DNA of 64,000 nt from Bifidobacterium animalis subsp. animalis ATCC 25527 (GCF_000260715.1 NC_017834.1:1-64000); one strand, 5' to 3'; numbered from the stretch's first letter, positions 1-10,776 are shown. Translations and numbers: made by a program. The notes: generated by a model not told the origin, from the sequence alone.

Positions 1-121
1 TATCCACATCGGAGCCTGTTGTGGGAGCGAAAACCCAGTGTTTTCAACACGCAAGCCTGTGGATAACTTCTGCTCGATGGAGTAAGAATAGTATGTTATC
101 TATATCTGACTCCAAGAATGG
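1..121. promoter_or_regulatory. dnaA upstream region with DnaA boxes
   Basis: The leader of dnaA carries a perfect DnaA box in reverse orientation (TGTGGATAA, 58-66). A second box, TATCCACA, is cut by the left edge of the window at 1-8. The sequence between 85 and 110 is AT-rich and could hold the dnaA promoter. Boxes here are consistent with autoregulation of dnaA by DnaA; that role is inferred from family knowledge. Confidence 0.7.
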
Positions 122-133
122 GTGAAGTGCTCG

Positions 134-1882
134 ATGAACGCAGAGAATCTCGACCCCGCCACGCAGGCGCAGACCATTTGGTCCGACACGCTTGCGTTGA
201 TCAAGCAGAACTCCAGACTCACCGCGCGCGAACAGGGCTGGCTCGCCGGGGTCACTGCCGAGGCGGTGTTCGGCACCACGATCGTTCTCGATGTGGAGAA
301 CGCGCAGACATTGCAGGTATTGCAGACCGAACTCAACGAGCCGCTCATGGGCGCGCTGGAGATCGCGAACGGGGGCTCCCCCATGTTCCCCGCCTTCAAG
401 GTGATGCCGCCCGCACAGCCTGAGCCGCAGACCACGGCGTCGCCGGAGGATTCCGGTTCGCGTGCCGCTGAGGCGCAAGGTGCCGCCAAGGAGTCGGTGC
501 AGCCGGACGAAGATCCCCGCCCCCCTCGGCATTCCGCGGAGCAGACCGGCGACTCTCGCCCGGCGGCGCAGGAACGCGAGGATTCCGCTGTACAGACGGC
601 GCGAGCCGACGGGCAGACCGTGGAAGGCCGCCGCGAAGTGGAGCATGAGCCGGCACAGCAACCCGTGGCCTCGCATTACGACGAGGCGATTGTGCAGACC
701 TTCGAAGACATCGACCCGGTCGCAGGCTTCGGGCCAAGCGTGGCCGGCACCGCCGCGCCACAATACCCGCCGCAAAGCGAGATGCAGGGTTCGTTCACGC
801 CGGGGGTCACAGGCAACTACCGCGATCCGGTGACTCATCTCAACAGCAACGACACCTTCGACACCTTCATCCAAGGTGATTCCAACCGATTCGCCCGCAC
901 GGTGGCGCTGGCAGTGGCGGAGGGCTCGGGCCGCGACTACAACCCATTGTGTATCTACGGCGGGTCCGGCTTGGGCAAGACCCATCTTCTGCACGCCATA
1001 GGCAACTACGCCGTGCAGAACCAGAAGCCACGCCCGCGCGTGCTCTATGTGACGAGCGAGGAGTTCACGAACGACTTCATCGAGTCGATCCGCACTTCCG
1101 GCCAGGACAACGAAGACCCGGCCATGGAGAAGTTCTACCGCAAGTACCGCGAAGTGGATGTGCTGCTTATCGACGACATCCAGTTCCTCGGCGGCAAACG
1201 CGGCATTCTCGAGCAGTTCTTCCACACGTTCAACAGCCTCTACCAGGCGAACAAGCGCATCGTCATCGCCTCCGACGTGCCGCCGCACAATCTGGAGGAT
1301 TTCGAGGACCGCCTCATCTCCCGCTTCGAGCAGGGCATCACCGTGGACGTCAAGCCGCCGAATCTGGAGACGCGCATCGCGATTCTGCGCATGCTCGCCG
1401 AGCAGAACCACATTCGCGTGCCGAACGACGTGCTCAATCTCATCGCCGAACGCTTCGCCAACAACGTGCGCGAGCTCGAGGGCGCGCTCAAGAGGGTCAT
1501 CGCGATGGCATCCCTCAACCACCAGCCCGTCACGCGCGCGCTCACCGAACGCACGCTGCAGGATTTCTTCACCACCGACGTGGAGGTGAAGCCCACCGAC
1601 ATCATCGCGCGCGTCGCCAAATACTTCCATCTCACCTTCGACGACATCGTGGGGCCGGGGCGCCCGCGCAGCGTCACGCTCGCACGGCAGATCGCCATGT
1701 ACCTGACGCGTGACATGACGAGCATGAGCCTCATGAACATCGGGCAGATCTTCGGCGGCCGCGACCACACCACCGTCATGCATGCGTGCAAACATATCGC
1801 CGACAAGATGCAGGAGAAACAGGAGATCTACAACTATGTGAACGAGCTCACGGTGGAGCTCAAGCAGCACCTCAACGACTGA
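134..1882 (+). CDS. dnaA: Chromosomal replication initiator protein DnaA
   Basis: DnaA binds DnaA boxes at oriC, melts the origin with ATP and loads the replicative helicase. The 582-aa product has an N-terminal helicase-interaction domain (about residues 1-90), a long variable acidic and Pro-rich linker (about 95-235), and an AAA+ ATPase with Walker A GGSGLGKT near residues 276-283 and Walker B VLLIDDIQF. The C-terminal DNA-binding domain carries the DnaA signature GGRDHTTVMHA near residue 540. I chose ATG 134, with GGTGA just upstream; GTG 122 would add four residues (MKCS) and cannot be excluded. A strong terminator follows at 1938-1966, then oriC. Confidence 0.98.
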   Translation: MNAENLDPATQAQTIWSDTLALIKQNSRLTAREQGWLAGVTAEAVFGTTIVLDVENAQTLQVLQTELNEPLMGALEIANGGSPMFPAFKVMPPAQPEPQTTASPEDSGSRAAEAQGAAKESVQPDEDPRPPRHSAEQTGDSRPAAQEREDSAVQTARADGQTVEGRREVEHEPAQQPVASHYDEAIVQTFEDIDPVAGFGPSVAGTAAPQYPPQSEMQGSFTPGVTGNYRDPVTHLNSNDTFDTFIQGDSNRFARTVALAVAEGSGRDYNPLCIYGGSGLGKTHLLHAIGNYAVQNQKPRPRVLYVTSEEFTNDFIESIRTSGQDNEDPAMEKFYRKYREVDVLLIDDIQFLGGKRGILEQFFHTFNSLYQANKRIVIASDVPPHNLEDFEDRLISRFEQGITVDVKPPNLETRIAILRMLAEQNHIRVPNDVLNLIAERFANNVRELEGALKRVIAMASLNHQPVTRALTERTLQDFFTTDVEVKPTDIIARVAKYFHLTFDDIVGPGRPRSVTLARQIAMYLTRDMTSMSLMNIGQIFGGRDHTTVMHACKHIADKMQEKQEIYNYVNELTVELKQHLND

Positions 1883-1937
1883 CGCGTCCGGGCGGTCTGG
1901 CCCGCATGGCCGGGGGCGCGTGAGTATAGCAGAACGG

Positions 1938-1966
1938 AACGTGGTCGGGAAACCGGCCACGTTTTT
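1938..1966 (+). terminator. Rho-independent terminator of dnaA
   Basis: An 11-bp stem (AACGTGGTCGG against CCGGCCACGTT, one G-T pair) with a GAAA loop is followed directly by a run of T. It lies 56 bp after the dnaA stop and insulates oriC from dnaA transcription. Confidence 0.9.
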
Positions 1967-2069
1967 TGCTGTGCGCATGGCTGCGGCACGAGTCCCGGCT
2001 GCGCGGCACAATGAACATCTGTATGTGAAAAGGGCGGAAAATCAACGCACACGGCTTGGTGAGGAGTGA

Positions 2070-2345
2070 AAACAGGTTATCCACATAGTTATCCACATTT
2101 GTGGGCGAAGCCTGTGGAAAGCATGTGCGAAACGCCGCAGCCCGCTGTGGAAAAGGGCTGAGCGGTTGTGGATAACTTTTCGGGCTTGTGATGGCGGTGG
2201 ATAAACCGCCAAGTTATCCACATGCTGTCCCACGGTTATCCACAGCGGGCACATGTGGATAATGCCCGCGGTTACTGCACTTTCCACAGTTATCCACAAT
2301 ATCCACCGGACTTATTATGACTACTATCTTACGTTTCCTATAAAG
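2070..2345. other. Chromosomal origin of replication (oriC)
   Basis: The dnaA-dnaN gap holds seven perfect DnaA boxes. TTATCCACA occurs at 2077-2085, 2089-2097, 2214-2222, 2236-2244 and 2290-2298. The reverse form occurs at 2167-2175 and 2254-2262. A near match (CGGTGGATAA) lies around 2195-2204. An AT-rich stretch at about 2308-2345 follows the last box and is the best candidate for the DNA unwinding element. Box density and position between dnaA and dnaN are the standard actinobacterial arrangement. Confidence 0.95.
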
Positions 2346-2485
2346 CTCGTCGTCATCAACATCCAGCGGTGGATTGCACACGCAGATTCCCCTCGACGTG
2401 AACGTCGCTAGAATGAAAAGCATTGAGCATAGCTCGTGGAACACGAGCGCCATGCACACCGAGCCTTTATCCAGCAAGGAGAGCC

Positions 2486-3610
2486 ATGAAAGTAGAAGTC
2501 AACACCGCTTCGTTCGCAGACGCGGTAGCTTGGACGACGAGTGTGATCGACGCACGCCCTGCCAATCCGATTCTCGCCGGTGTCAAACTTGAAGCGGCAG
2601 ATGGCACGATGCAGCTTTCCGCATTCACCTACGAGATCTCTGCGCGCGACCACATCGAAGCGGGTGTTGACGAATCCGGCACCGTCGTGGTGCTCGGCAA
2701 GCTGCTCGCGGACATCAGCAAGGTGCTGCCCGCCGAGAAAACCTATCTTTCGGCCAACGAGACGACGATGACGATCACCTCCGGCCCGGCCACGTTCACG
2801 CTGCAGCTCATGCCGGAGAGCGAGTACCCGGATCTGCCGCAGCTGCCTCCGCAGATTGGCCAGGTGGACGCCGAAACCTTCACTCAAACCGTCACCCAGG
2901 CCGCTGTGGCCGTGGCCCATGACGAGAACCGCCCGGTGCTGACCGGCGTGCACATGCGCTTCGCCGGCGAAGAGGTGACGCTGAGCTCCACGGACCGCTT
3001 CCGTCTGGGCCGTGCCAGCTTCCGCTGGACCCCCGACGAGGCCGATCTCGACACTGCGGCGCTCGTGCGCGGTTCCCACTTGGTGAAGATCGCCCGTTCT
3101 GTTGACGAGCGTGCGAACGTGGTCATCTACCTCGACCCCGCCAACCCGAAGCTGATCGGCATCGCGAACGCCGGGCGTATTTCCACCGTGCAGCTCATCG
3201 ATGGCGAATTCCCCGCCGTCGACAGGTTGTATGCCGATTCCTACCCGATTCAAGCGGTTATTCGCAAGGAAGATCTGCTCGGCGCCGCCAAGCGCGTCTC
3301 GCTGGTGGCCGAGCGTAACGCCCCGATCCGCATGGTGTTCACCGACCAGCAGCTCACGCTCACGGCCGGCGGCGCGGATGAGGCCTCGGCGAAGGAGACG
3401 CTGCAGATCGACCTCGATGGCGAAGACATCACGGTGGCATTCAACCCGTCCTACCTGCGCGAAGGACTGAGCGTGATCTCCGAACCGTATATTCGCATGA
3501 AGATGACGACCGCCGTGAAGCCGGTGGAATTCAACGGGCAGCAGGATGAGGACGGCGAGGAGTCGATGAGCTACCGGTACCTGCTCGTGCCGATGCGTTT
3601 CAACGTCTGA
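2486..3610 (+). CDS. dnaN: DNA polymerase III subunit beta (sliding clamp)
   Basis: DnaN is the ring-shaped clamp that tethers DNA polymerase III to DNA. The 374-aa length and three-fold repeated clamp architecture match the family, including the typical C-terminal end SYRYLLVPMRFNV. The start at 2486 (MKVEVNTASF) is set by an AAGGAGAG ribosome binding site five bases upstream; the longer open frame back to 2423 has no such site and lies in the origin-proximal leader. It is followed 50 bp later by recF in the same orientation, as in most Actinobacteria. Confidence 0.98.
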   Translation: MKVEVNTASFADAVAWTTSVIDARPANPILAGVKLEAADGTMQLSAFTYEISARDHIEAGVDESGTVVVLGKLLADISKVLPAEKTYLSANETTMTITSGPATFTLQLMPESEYPDLPQLPPQIGQVDAETFTQTVTQAAVAVAHDENRPVLTGVHMRFAGEEVTLSSTDRFRLGRASFRWTPDEADLDTAALVRGSHLVKIARSVDERANVVIYLDPANPKLIGIANAGRISTVQLIDGEFPAVDRLYADSYPIQAVIRKEDLLGAAKRVSLVAERNAPIRMVFTDQQLTLTAGGADEASAKETLQIDLDGEDITVAFNPSYLREGLSVISEPYIRMKMTTAVKPVEFNGQQDEDGEESMSYRYLLVPMRFNV

Positions 3611-3660
3611 TTCGCGGTATAGTGATGCAGCGTTGATTTCAGGTTCAGGAAGGAAGTGGC

Positions 3661-5088
3661 ATGATCACCGTATCTCGGCTGGCGCTTGACCACTTCCGTT
3701 CCTGGACGAATTGCGTGCTGGATTTCAAACCGGGCGTCAACATTCTGGAAGGCCCGAACGGACTCGGCAAAACGAACATCGTCGAGGCGCTCGAGGTGCT
3801 GTCCACCGGCTTCAGCCATCGCGCCTCAACATCTCAGCCACTCGTCGAACGAGGGTTCCCCGCAGCCACCATTCGCGCGAATATAGAGGAACTATCGGAA
3901 GATTTCGAAAACAACACTGAGACAATAGATGGCTGGACAACCACCTTCGAGCTGACGATTCGGGTGCGGGGAGCCAACCGCGCCCGTGTGGACGGCGGTC
4001 CGAGCCTGTATATGCGAGACATTGTGGGGCGTGTGCCCCTCATCGCATTCACTCCCGATGACCAGCGTCTAGTGTGGGGCGACCCAGCCGTGCGCCGTTC
4101 GTTCATCGATCAGGCCGCCAGTGTGCTGGTTCGCGGCTATACTGACCTGTTGCAACGCTTCACGCATATCGCCAAGCAACGCGCGGCGCTGCTCAAGCAG
4201 ATCGGTGCGCAGGAGGGCGTCCCGGTGTCCGAGGAGGCGCGCCAGATGCGCATGAACGGCTTGGAGGTGTGGACCGCGCAGTTCATTGAAACCGGTCTGG
4301 AACTCACCCGACAGCGCATGGCAGTCATCGGCATGCTCAACGAATATTTCGGAACAATAGTCCAGGAATTAAGTGATGTCGGTCAAACGGCGACGCTTGT
4401 GTATGAGCCGTCGTTCGACGAGCTATACCTCACCCAAGGGGCCGAGGCAGGGGAACAAGGCGGTCTCGGGCGGGTGAAGGCGGCGATCAGCGAGCATTTC
4501 CAGCGCATCTACCCGGGGGAGGTGGCGCGTGGAATGAATCTGATCGGCCCCCAGCGTGACGACGTCTCGATTGAACTCAACGGCATGCCGGCACGCGAAT
4601 ACTCGTCGAACGGAGAAAGCTGGACGCTGGCGCTGGCCTTGAAAATGGCCCTCTACCGTCTCCTGGAACGCAAGTCGGGGGAGCGGCCCATCGTGGTGCT
4701 CGACGATGTGTTCGCGCAGCTGGACCCGTCACGTCGCGCAAAAATCATGGAATTCGCGTTGCGGCAGGACCAGGTGATCATCACCGTTGCGGCGGCCGGC
4801 GACGTGCCGGAACTGCCTGACGACGCCCATGCCCATGTGATCGATGTGGCGGCGTTGAAGCTGCAGGGGAGTGGCGGCGAAGGCACCGCTCTCATGCCGG
4901 AGCCACTGCCGGCCGACGACCCCTTCGCCGGTCAGCTGGCCGCCGTGCAAGCCTCCCGGCGAACCGCGGGCACGCATACAGGCAGTGATGGCAAACAGAA
5001 GGTCGAACAATCTGCAGACCAATCGGCAGAACAGGTTTCGGGTGAGCGTGAAATTGGTCTGACGAAGCATGAAAGTGCACATGCATGA
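3661..5088 (+). CDS. recF: DNA replication and repair protein RecF
   Basis: RecF is an SMC-like ATPase that helps load RecA at gapped DNA. Walker A is GPNGLGKT near residues 31-38; the C-terminal half carries the ABC-type Walker B and D-loop VLDDVFAQLDPSRR. At 475 aa it is longer than the usual 360-400; the excess is a hydrophilic, Gln/Ser-rich tail of about 75 residues after the ATPase core. AGGAAGGAAG precedes ATG 3661. Its stop overlaps the next start in an ATGA, so translation of the DUF721 gene is probably coupled. Confidence 0.97.
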   Translation: MITVSRLALDHFRSWTNCVLDFKPGVNILEGPNGLGKTNIVEALEVLSTGFSHRASTSQPLVERGFPAATIRANIEELSEDFENNTETIDGWTTTFELTIRVRGANRARVDGGPSLYMRDIVGRVPLIAFTPDDQRLVWGDPAVRRSFIDQAASVLVRGYTDLLQRFTHIAKQRAALLKQIGAQEGVPVSEEARQMRMNGLEVWTAQFIETGLELTRQRMAVIGMLNEYFGTIVQELSDVGQTATLVYEPSFDELYLTQGAEAGEQGGLGRVKAAISEHFQRIYPGEVARGMNLIGPQRDDVSIELNGMPAREYSSNGESWTLALALKMALYRLLERKSGERPIVVLDDVFAQLDPSRRAKIMEFALRQDQVIITVAAAGDVPELPDDAHAHVIDVAALKLQGSGGEGTALMPEPLPADDPFAGQLAAVQASRRTAGTHTGSDGKQKVEQSADQSAEQVSGEREIGLTKHESAHA

Positions 5089-5588
5089 GCGAGCCACCCA
5101 TTGCAGTGACGTTGAAACTCGACGAACGGGCATTGCCGGCCGAGGAATTCGAACATGTCTCGGCACGCGCCGGGCTCATTGCGGAACGGCGGGTGAAGCG
5201 CGAGGAGGCGCTCGAGAACTTCGGCAAACCGGGGCGCGACGAGGTGGCGTTCGGCTCGTTGTTCGCGGGAATCGCAAAACGGGCCGGCTGGATGCCCCAT
5301 ATGAAACTGGCCCAATTGCGCCACGATTGGGCGTCGATCGTGGGCGACGTGATCGCACGCAACACCTGGGTGGGCGCCATCGACAACGGTGTGCTCACCA
5401 TCCACGCGAAGTCGCCGTCATGGACCACCCAGCTCACGTTCATGCTACCCGAGCTGCGCGAGAAGGTGCTCGAGCGCCTCGATGGCCTCGACATCCACGA
5501 CATTCGCGTCACCGGTCCGCAGTCGCATGGGCCCGCCACACGTCGCAAGCAATATGTGCGGCAGAACATGCATTACCGGCCACAGTGA
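5085..5588 (+). CDS. DUF721 / DciA-like protein
   Basis: This 167-aa protein belongs to the DUF721 family found between recF and gyrB in Actinobacteria. The domain occupies about residues 60-155 (W..IVGD.IA..T WVG.I..G.L.I.A.SPSWTTQL pattern). Family members related to DciA interact with the replicative helicase DnaB, so a role in helicase loading is plausible but inferred. It starts inside the recF stop codon (4-bp overlap), forming a dnaN-recF-dciA transcription unit that ends at the hairpin at 5692. Confidence 0.9.
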   Translation: MSEPPIAVTLKLDERALPAEEFEHVSARAGLIAERRVKREEALENFGKPGRDEVAFGSLFAGIAKRAGWMPHMKLAQLRHDWASIVGDVIARNTWVGAIDNGVLTIHAKSPSWTTQLTFMLPELREKVLERLDGLDIHDIRVTGPQSHGPATRRKQYVRQNMHYRPQ

Positions 5589-5691
5589 TCCAACTCGGAC
5601 CGCTTGCGCGGCGAAAAACCAAGAAATCCGCTACAAGCGCGCTAAGAACACGAGTCCCCCCATACGAGTAGAATCCTTAGTAGAGTAGTTG

Positions 5692-5713
5692 AACGCCCAC
5701 AAGGGCGTTTTAT
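5692..5713 (+). terminator. Terminator of the dnaN-recF-DUF721 unit
   Basis: A perfect seven-base stem AACGCCC / GGGCGTT with an ACAA loop runs into TTTTA. It separates the recF unit from gyrB, whose promoter must lie between here and 5770. Confidence 0.75.
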
Positions 5714-5778
5714 TCGTGTTACAGGGCATATCGCCTGTGTGAGAACCCTTCGTAGCGCATTCACAGAAAGGAATCTCT

Positions 5779-7896
5779 GTGGCAGATCAACCAACCGATT
5801 CCGCAGCGGAGTCGCTTGAGTCGGCGAGCAACGATCCGATCGATCAGAACCTTGAAGCCAACGGCACGGACCAGAACGACGAACAGTTGGACGACACCCT
5901 GTCTCCCGAGCATTATGACGCGAGCGACCTGCGTGTGCTCGAAGGGCTTGAGGCCGTGCGCATTCGCCCTGGCATGTACATCGGTTCCACCGGTCCGCGA
6001 GGCCTGCACCACTTGGTCTATGAGATCGTCGACAACTCGGTCGACGAGGCGCTGGCCGGGTATGCCACGCACATCGAGGTGACGATCCTGCCCGACAACG
6101 GCATTCGCGTGGTCGACGACGGCCGAGGCATTCCGGTCGACGAAGTGCCCGGCGAAGGCAAGTCCGGCGTCGAGACCGTCATGACGAAGCTGCACGCCGG
6201 CGGCAAGTTCGGAGGCGGCGGTTATGCGGTGTCCGGCGGTCTGCACGGCGTGGGCATCTCGGTGGTGAACGCGCTCTCCACGCGCGTGGACGTCGAAGTG
6301 CGTCGACAGGGCTACTACTGGACGCAGACGTACATCGACCAGCATCCCACCGGGCCGCTCGAGCGCGGACGTGCGATGCGCGACGACGAGTCCACCGGCA
6401 CGTCGGTCACGTTCTGGGCAGACCCGAAGATCTTCGAGACGACAATCTACGATTTCGAGACCCTGCGCAGCAGATTCCAGCAGATGGCGTTCCTGAACAA
6501 GGGACTCAAGATCACGCTCACCGACATGCGCCAGGTCGACGAGGCGCGCGACGAAGTGGTCGGCGACGGCGACAACACGGTGGAGGAGCTGCACCAGACC
6601 GTCACGTACCAATACAAGAACGGCATCAAGGACTACGTGGCGTTCCTGGTGAAGTCGCGTGGTTCCGCGCCGATCGAGCCGGACGTGATCGACATTGAGT
6701 CCGAGGACCTCGCCATAGGCGTCTCCGCGGAGATCGCCATGCAGTGGACGTCGGCGTACTCGGAATCCGTACACACCTTCGCGAACACGATCGCCACCAC
6801 CGAGGGCGGCACCCATGAGGAGGGCTTCCGCGCGGCGCTCACGAGCATGATCAACCGGTATGCCCGCGACAAGAACATCCTCAAAGACAAAGACGACAAT
6901 CTCTCCGGTGACGATGTGCGTGAAGGCCTGACCGCGGTGATCTCGGTGAAGCTGACGAACCCGCAGTTCGAAGGCCAGACGAAGACGAAGCTCGGCAACT
7001 CCGAGGCGAAGACCTTCGTGCAGCGCGTGATGAACGAGAAACTCGGCGACTGGCTCGACGCCCACCCGAACGAGGCGAAGAACATCATCCAGAAGGCGCT
7101 CGAGGCATCGCGCGCCCGCTTGGCCGCGAAGAAGGCACGCGAGAACACCCGCCGCAAGTCGATCTTCGAATCCGCCGGCATGCCCGACAAGCTCAAGGAC
7201 TGCCAGTCGAACGACCCGAGCGAGTGCGAGCTGTTCATTGTCGAGGGCGACTCGGCAGGCGGCTCGGCCATTCAGGGTCGCAACCCGCTGACGCAGGCGA
7301 TTCTGCCGCTGAGAGGCAAGATCCTCAACACCGAGCGCGCCAGCCTCGACCGCATGCTGAAGTCCGACACGATCGAGTCGCTGATCACGGCGATCGGCGG
7401 CGGTTACGGCGAGGACTTCGACCTCGACAAGGTGCGGTACCACAAGGTGATCATCATGGCCGATGCAGACGTCGACGGCGCCCATATCGCCACGCTCAAC
7501 CTCACGCTGTTCTTCCGCTACATGCGCCCCATGATCACGGCCGGCTACGTGTATGTGGCTATGCCGCCGCTCTACCGTCTCAAGTGGACGAAGGGCCCGC
7601 ACGACTTCGTGTACACGGACGCCGAACGCGACCGCGTGCTTGCCGAAGGCAAGGCGAACGGACGCCAGCTGCCGAAGGGCGAGGGCATTCAGCGCTACAA
7701 GGGTCTGGGCGAGATGAGCTACCAGGAGCTGTGGGAGACCACCATGGATCCGGACCACCGCATTCTGAAGCAGGTGCATATCGAAGACGCCCTGCAGGCC
7801 GACGAAACGTTCTCCATGCTCATGGGCGACGAGGTGGAGCCCCGCCGTCTGTTCATCCAGCGCAACGCACACAACGCCCGCTGGATCGACGCCTGA
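5779..7896 (+). CDS. gyrB: DNA gyrase subunit B
   Basis: GyrB is the ATPase subunit of DNA gyrase, which introduces negative supercoils. The 705-aa product has the GHKL ATPase motifs (EIVDNSVDEALAG; DDGRGIPV; GGLHGVG), the transducer, and the TOPRIM domain with EGDSAGGSA and the metal-binding DADVDGAHI. The C-terminal GyrA-binding motif (QRYKGLGEM) is present. The start is GTG 5779, six bases after GAAAGGAAT. The first 45 residues are an acidic extension before the conserved core, common in bifidobacteria. gyrA follows after 68 bp containing a hairpin. Confidence 0.98.
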   Translation: MADQPTDSAAESLESASNDPIDQNLEANGTDQNDEQLDDTLSPEHYDASDLRVLEGLEAVRIRPGMYIGSTGPRGLHHLVYEIVDNSVDEALAGYATHIEVTILPDNGIRVVDDGRGIPVDEVPGEGKSGVETVMTKLHAGGKFGGGGYAVSGGLHGVGISVVNALSTRVDVEVRRQGYYWTQTYIDQHPTGPLERGRAMRDDESTGTSVTFWADPKIFETTIYDFETLRSRFQQMAFLNKGLKITLTDMRQVDEARDEVVGDGDNTVEELHQTVTYQYKNGIKDYVAFLVKSRGSAPIEPDVIDIESEDLAIGVSAEIAMQWTSAYSESVHTFANTIATTEGGTHEEGFRAALTSMINRYARDKNILKDKDDNLSGDDVREGLTAVISVKLTNPQFEGQTKTKLGNSEAKTFVQRVMNEKLGDWLDAHPNEAKNIIQKALEASRARLAAKKARENTRRKSIFESAGMPDKLKDCQSNDPSECELFIVEGDSAGGSAIQGRNPLTQAILPLRGKILNTERASLDRMLKSDTIESLITAIGGGYGEDFDLDKVRYHKVIIMADADVDGAHIATLNLTLFFRYMRPMITAGYVYVAMPPLYRLKWTKGPHDFVYTDAERDRVLAEGKANGRQLPKGEGIQRYKGLGEMSYQELWETTMDPDHRILKQVHIEDALQADETFSMLMGDEVEPRRLFIQRNAHNARWIDA

Positions 7897-7904
7897 TATG
7901 GGCC

Positions 7905-7927
7905 GCCCACGGCGACGTGCCGTGGGC
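7905..7927. other. Hairpin between gyrB and gyrA
   Basis: A perfect nine-base stem GCCCACGGC / GCCGTGGGC with a five-base loop sits between the two gyrase genes. No T run follows, so it is more likely an mRNA-processing or stability element, or a weak attenuator, than a full terminator. Confidence 0.5.
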
Positions 7928-7964
7928 TGTGTAGACGTAGCAACAGCAAGGTAAAGGATTTCAA

Positions 7965-10727
7965 GTGGCAGACGAACCAACCAACAACGGCCTCGACAAC
8001 GGCCCTGTCAACGACTCCGGCGACGAACAGCACCTGCCGGACGGCTCCCTGGAGCCGCTCAGCCCACAGGAGGCCGACAACACCGACTACGGCCTCATGG
8101 TGGGCCAGCGTGTGCAGCCGATCGATTTGCAGGACGAGATGCGGCAGTCGTACCTCTCCTACGCCCTCTCCGTCATCGTGGAACGTGCATTGCCCGACGT
8201 TCGTGACGGCATGAAGCCGGTGCACCGCCGTGTGGTCTATGCGATGTATGACGGCGGCTACCGCCCGGACCGCGGCTACAACAAGTGCTCGCGCGTCGTG
8301 GGCGACGTGATGGGCAAGTACCACCCGCACGGCGACTCCGCCATCTACGACACCTTGGTGCGTATGGCGCAGTCGTGGTCCATGCGCTACCTGCTCGTCG
8401 ACGGCCAGGGCAACTTCGGCTCCCCGGGCGACGACCCGGCGGCCGCCATGCGTTACACCGAATGCCGTATGGCACCTCTGGCCATGGAGATGGTGCGCGA
8501 CATCGACAAAGACACCGTAGACTTCGTGCCGAATTACGACGGCAAGACGCAGGAGCCCACCGTGCTGCCCGCCCGCTTCCCGAACCTGCTCGTCAACGGT
8601 TCCTCGGGCATCGCCGTGGGCATGGCCACGAACATTCCTCCGCACAACATGCGCGAGGTGGCCGATGGCGTGCATTGGGCGCTCGACCACCCCGAGGCCA
8701 GCCGCGAGGAGCTGCTCGACGCCCTGATCGAACGCATCAAGGGCCCGGACTTCCCTACAGGCGCGACGATTCTCGGCCATAAGGGCATCGAACAGGCTTA
8801 CCGCACCGGCCGTGGCCTCATCACGATGCGTGCGGTGGTCAACACCGAGGAGATCAAGGGCCGTATGTGCCTGGTCGTCACCGAGCTGCCGTACCAGGTG
8901 AACCCGGACCGCCTTGTCGCCTCGATTCGCGAGGCCGTGCGCGACGGCAAGATCACCGGCATCGCCGACATGCGCGACGAGACTTCGGGGCGCACAGGCC
9001 AGCGCCTCGTGCTCGTGCTCAAGCGCGACGCCGTGCCGAAGGTGGTGCTTAACAACCTGTACAAGCACTCCCAGCTCCAGCAGACCTTCGGTGCGAACAT
9101 GCTCGCGCTCGTCGACGGCGTGCCGCGCACGCTGAGCCTCGACGCATTCATTCGCCACTGGGTCTCCCACCAGCTCGACGTGATCGCCCGCCGCACCGCA
9201 TACCTCAAGCGAGAGGCCGAGGAACGCGACCACATTCTGCAGGGCTATCTCAAGGCCCTCGACATGATCGACGAGGTGATCCACCTCATCCGCTCCTCGC
9301 GAACCGTGGAGATCGCCCGCACCGGGCTCATGGATCTGCTGGATGTGGACGATGTGCAGGCCGACGCGATCCTCGCGATGCAGCTGCGCCGCCTCGCCGC
9401 CCTCGAACGCCAGAAGATCCTCGACGAGCACGATGAGCTCATGCGCAGGATCGCCGACTATGCCGACATTCTCGCAAAGCCCGAGCGCCAGCGCAAGATC
9501 GTCGGCGATGAACTCGACGAGATCGTGGCCCGCTACGGTGACGACCGCCGCACGAAGATCCTGCCGTTCTCCGGTGAGATGAACGTGGAAGACCTCATTG
9601 CAGAGGAGAACGTGGTGGTCACGGTGACCCACGCCGGCTTCATCAAACGCACGAAGGCCGACGAATACCGCGCCCAGCACCGCGGCGGCAAGGGCATCAA
9701 GGGCGCCAAGCTGCGCGATGACGACGTGGTGGATCACTTCTTCCTCACCAGCACGCACAACTGGCTGCTGTTCTTCACGAACAAGGGCCGCGTCTACCGT
9801 TGCAAGGCCTACGAGCTTCCCGAAGGCTCCCGTGACTCCAAGGGGCAGCATGTGGCGAATCTGCTGCAGTTCACGCCTGACGAGTCGATTCAGACGGTGC
9901 TTTCGATTCCGGACTACGAGGTGGCCGATTACCTCGTGCTCGCCACACGCTCGGGCAAGGTGAAGAAGACGCGCCTTTCCGAATACGATTCGCCGCGTCA
10001 GGGCGGTCTGATCGCCGTGCGCCTCATGCAGGACGAATCCGGCGAGACCGCCGACGAGCTCATCGGCGCCGCGTTGTGCAATGCGACCGATGACATCATT
10101 CTCGTGTCGAAGCTCGGCATGAGCCTGAAGTTCCGCGCCGACGACGAGCAGCTGCGACCGATGGGACGCCAGACCGCCGGCGTGCAGGGCATGAAGTTCC
10201 GCGCGGGCGACGAACTGCTTGCGATGGATGTGATCTGGGGAGAGACCGACAAGGACCTGCTCGTCGTCACGAACCAGGGCTTCGCCAAGCGCACCGCAAT
10301 CAGCGAATACCGCCTGCAGGGCCGCAACGGCTTCGGCGTCAAGGCCGTGCAGCTCACCGACGAACGCGGCACGCTCGTCGGCGCGGTCGTCGTGAGCGAG
10401 GAAGACCAGATCATGGCAATCATGAAATCCGGCAAGGTGATCCGCTCGAATGTGAGCGAGGTCAAACTCACCGGCCGCACCACGCAGGGCGTCACGCTCG
10501 CGAAGCCGGATGCCGGCGACGAGATCATCTCGATTGCACGCAATGCCGAGACCGAAGATGAGGCGGATGGCGACACCGTCGTCACCGAATCCTCGGCAGG
10601 TTCCACTGAAACGCAGCTCGCGCAGGGCGAACCGGTATTCGAGGTGAAGTCCGAAGACGGCATGCCGGTGATCGAGGAGGAATCCGCGGCCATCGACAAG
10701 ACCCAGGAAGCGACCCAAGAAGAGTGA
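7965..10727 (+). CDS. gyrA: DNA gyrase subunit A
   Basis: GyrA cleaves and religates the DNA gate segment. The 920-aa product starts at GTG 7965. The catalytic tyrosine lies in AAMRYTE, and the quinolone-resistance region reads [11 protein letters not shown], so the Ser and Asp equivalent to E. coli Ser83 and Asp87 are both unmutated. The C-terminal beta-pinwheel carries a GyrA-box variant (QHRGGKG). The last 50 residues form an acidic Glu/Thr-rich tail. Spacing and orientation suggest co-transcription with gyrB and possibly with the DUF3566 gene. Confidence 0.98.
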   Translation: MADEPTNNGLDNGPVNDSGDEQHLPDGSLEPLSPQEADNTDYGLMVGQRVQPIDLQDEMRQSYLSYALSVIVERALPDVRDGMKPVHRRVVYAMYDGGYRPDRGYNKCSRVVGDVMGKYHPHGDSAIYDTLVRMAQSWSMRYLLVDGQGNFGSPGDDPAAAMRYTECRMAPLAMEMVRDIDKDTVDFVPNYDGKTQEPTVLPARFPNLLVNGSSGIAVGMATNIPPHNMREVADGVHWALDHPEASREELLDALIERIKGPDFPTGATILGHKGIEQAYRTGRGLITMRAVVNTEEIKGRMCLVVTELPYQVNPDRLVASIREAVRDGKITGIADMRDETSGRTGQRLVLVLKRDAVPKVVLNNLYKHSQLQQTFGANMLALVDGVPRTLSLDAFIRHWVSHQLDVIARRTAYLKREAEERDHILQGYLKALDMIDEVIHLIRSSRTVEIARTGLMDLLDVDDVQADAILAMQLRRLAALERQKILDEHDELMRRIADYADILAKPERQRKIVGDELDEIVARYGDDRRTKILPFSGEMNVEDLIAEENVVVTVTHAGFIKRTKADEYRAQHRGGKGIKGAKLRDDDVVDHFFLTSTHNWLLFFTNKGRVYRCKAYELPEGSRDSKGQHVANLLQFTPDESIQTVLSIPDYEVADYLVLATRSGKVKKTRLSEYDSPRQGGLIAVRLMQDESGETADELIGAALCNATDDIILVSKLGMSLKFRADDEQLRPMGRQTAGVQGMKFRAGDELLAMDVIWGETDKDLLVVTNQGFAKRTAISEYRLQGRNGFGVKAVQLTDERGTLVGAVVVSEEDQIMAIMKSGKVIRSNVSEVKLTGRTTQGVTLAKPDAGDEIISIARNAETEDEADGDTVVTESSAGSTETQLAQGEPVFEVKSEDGMPVIEEESAAIDKTQEATQEE

Positions 10728-10735
10728 GCAGCACA

Positions 10736-10776
10736 CGGGATTTGCCGGACCTACGGCAGTATTCGGCAGATCCCGT
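10736..10776. other. Inverted repeat after gyrA
   Basis: Arms ACGGGATTTGCCG and CGGCAGATCCCGT pair with one bulged base around a short loop, nine bases after the gyrA stop. No T run follows. It may mark the gyrA mRNA 3' end. Confidence 0.4.

Noticed and set aside
44..2011. 655-codon open frame antisense to dnaA
   Set aside because: A shadow frame from high-GC codon bias on the opposite strand of a certain gene. The same applies to long antisense frames over gyrB (5761-7980), gyrA (7719-10736) and the VanZ gene (11564-12808).
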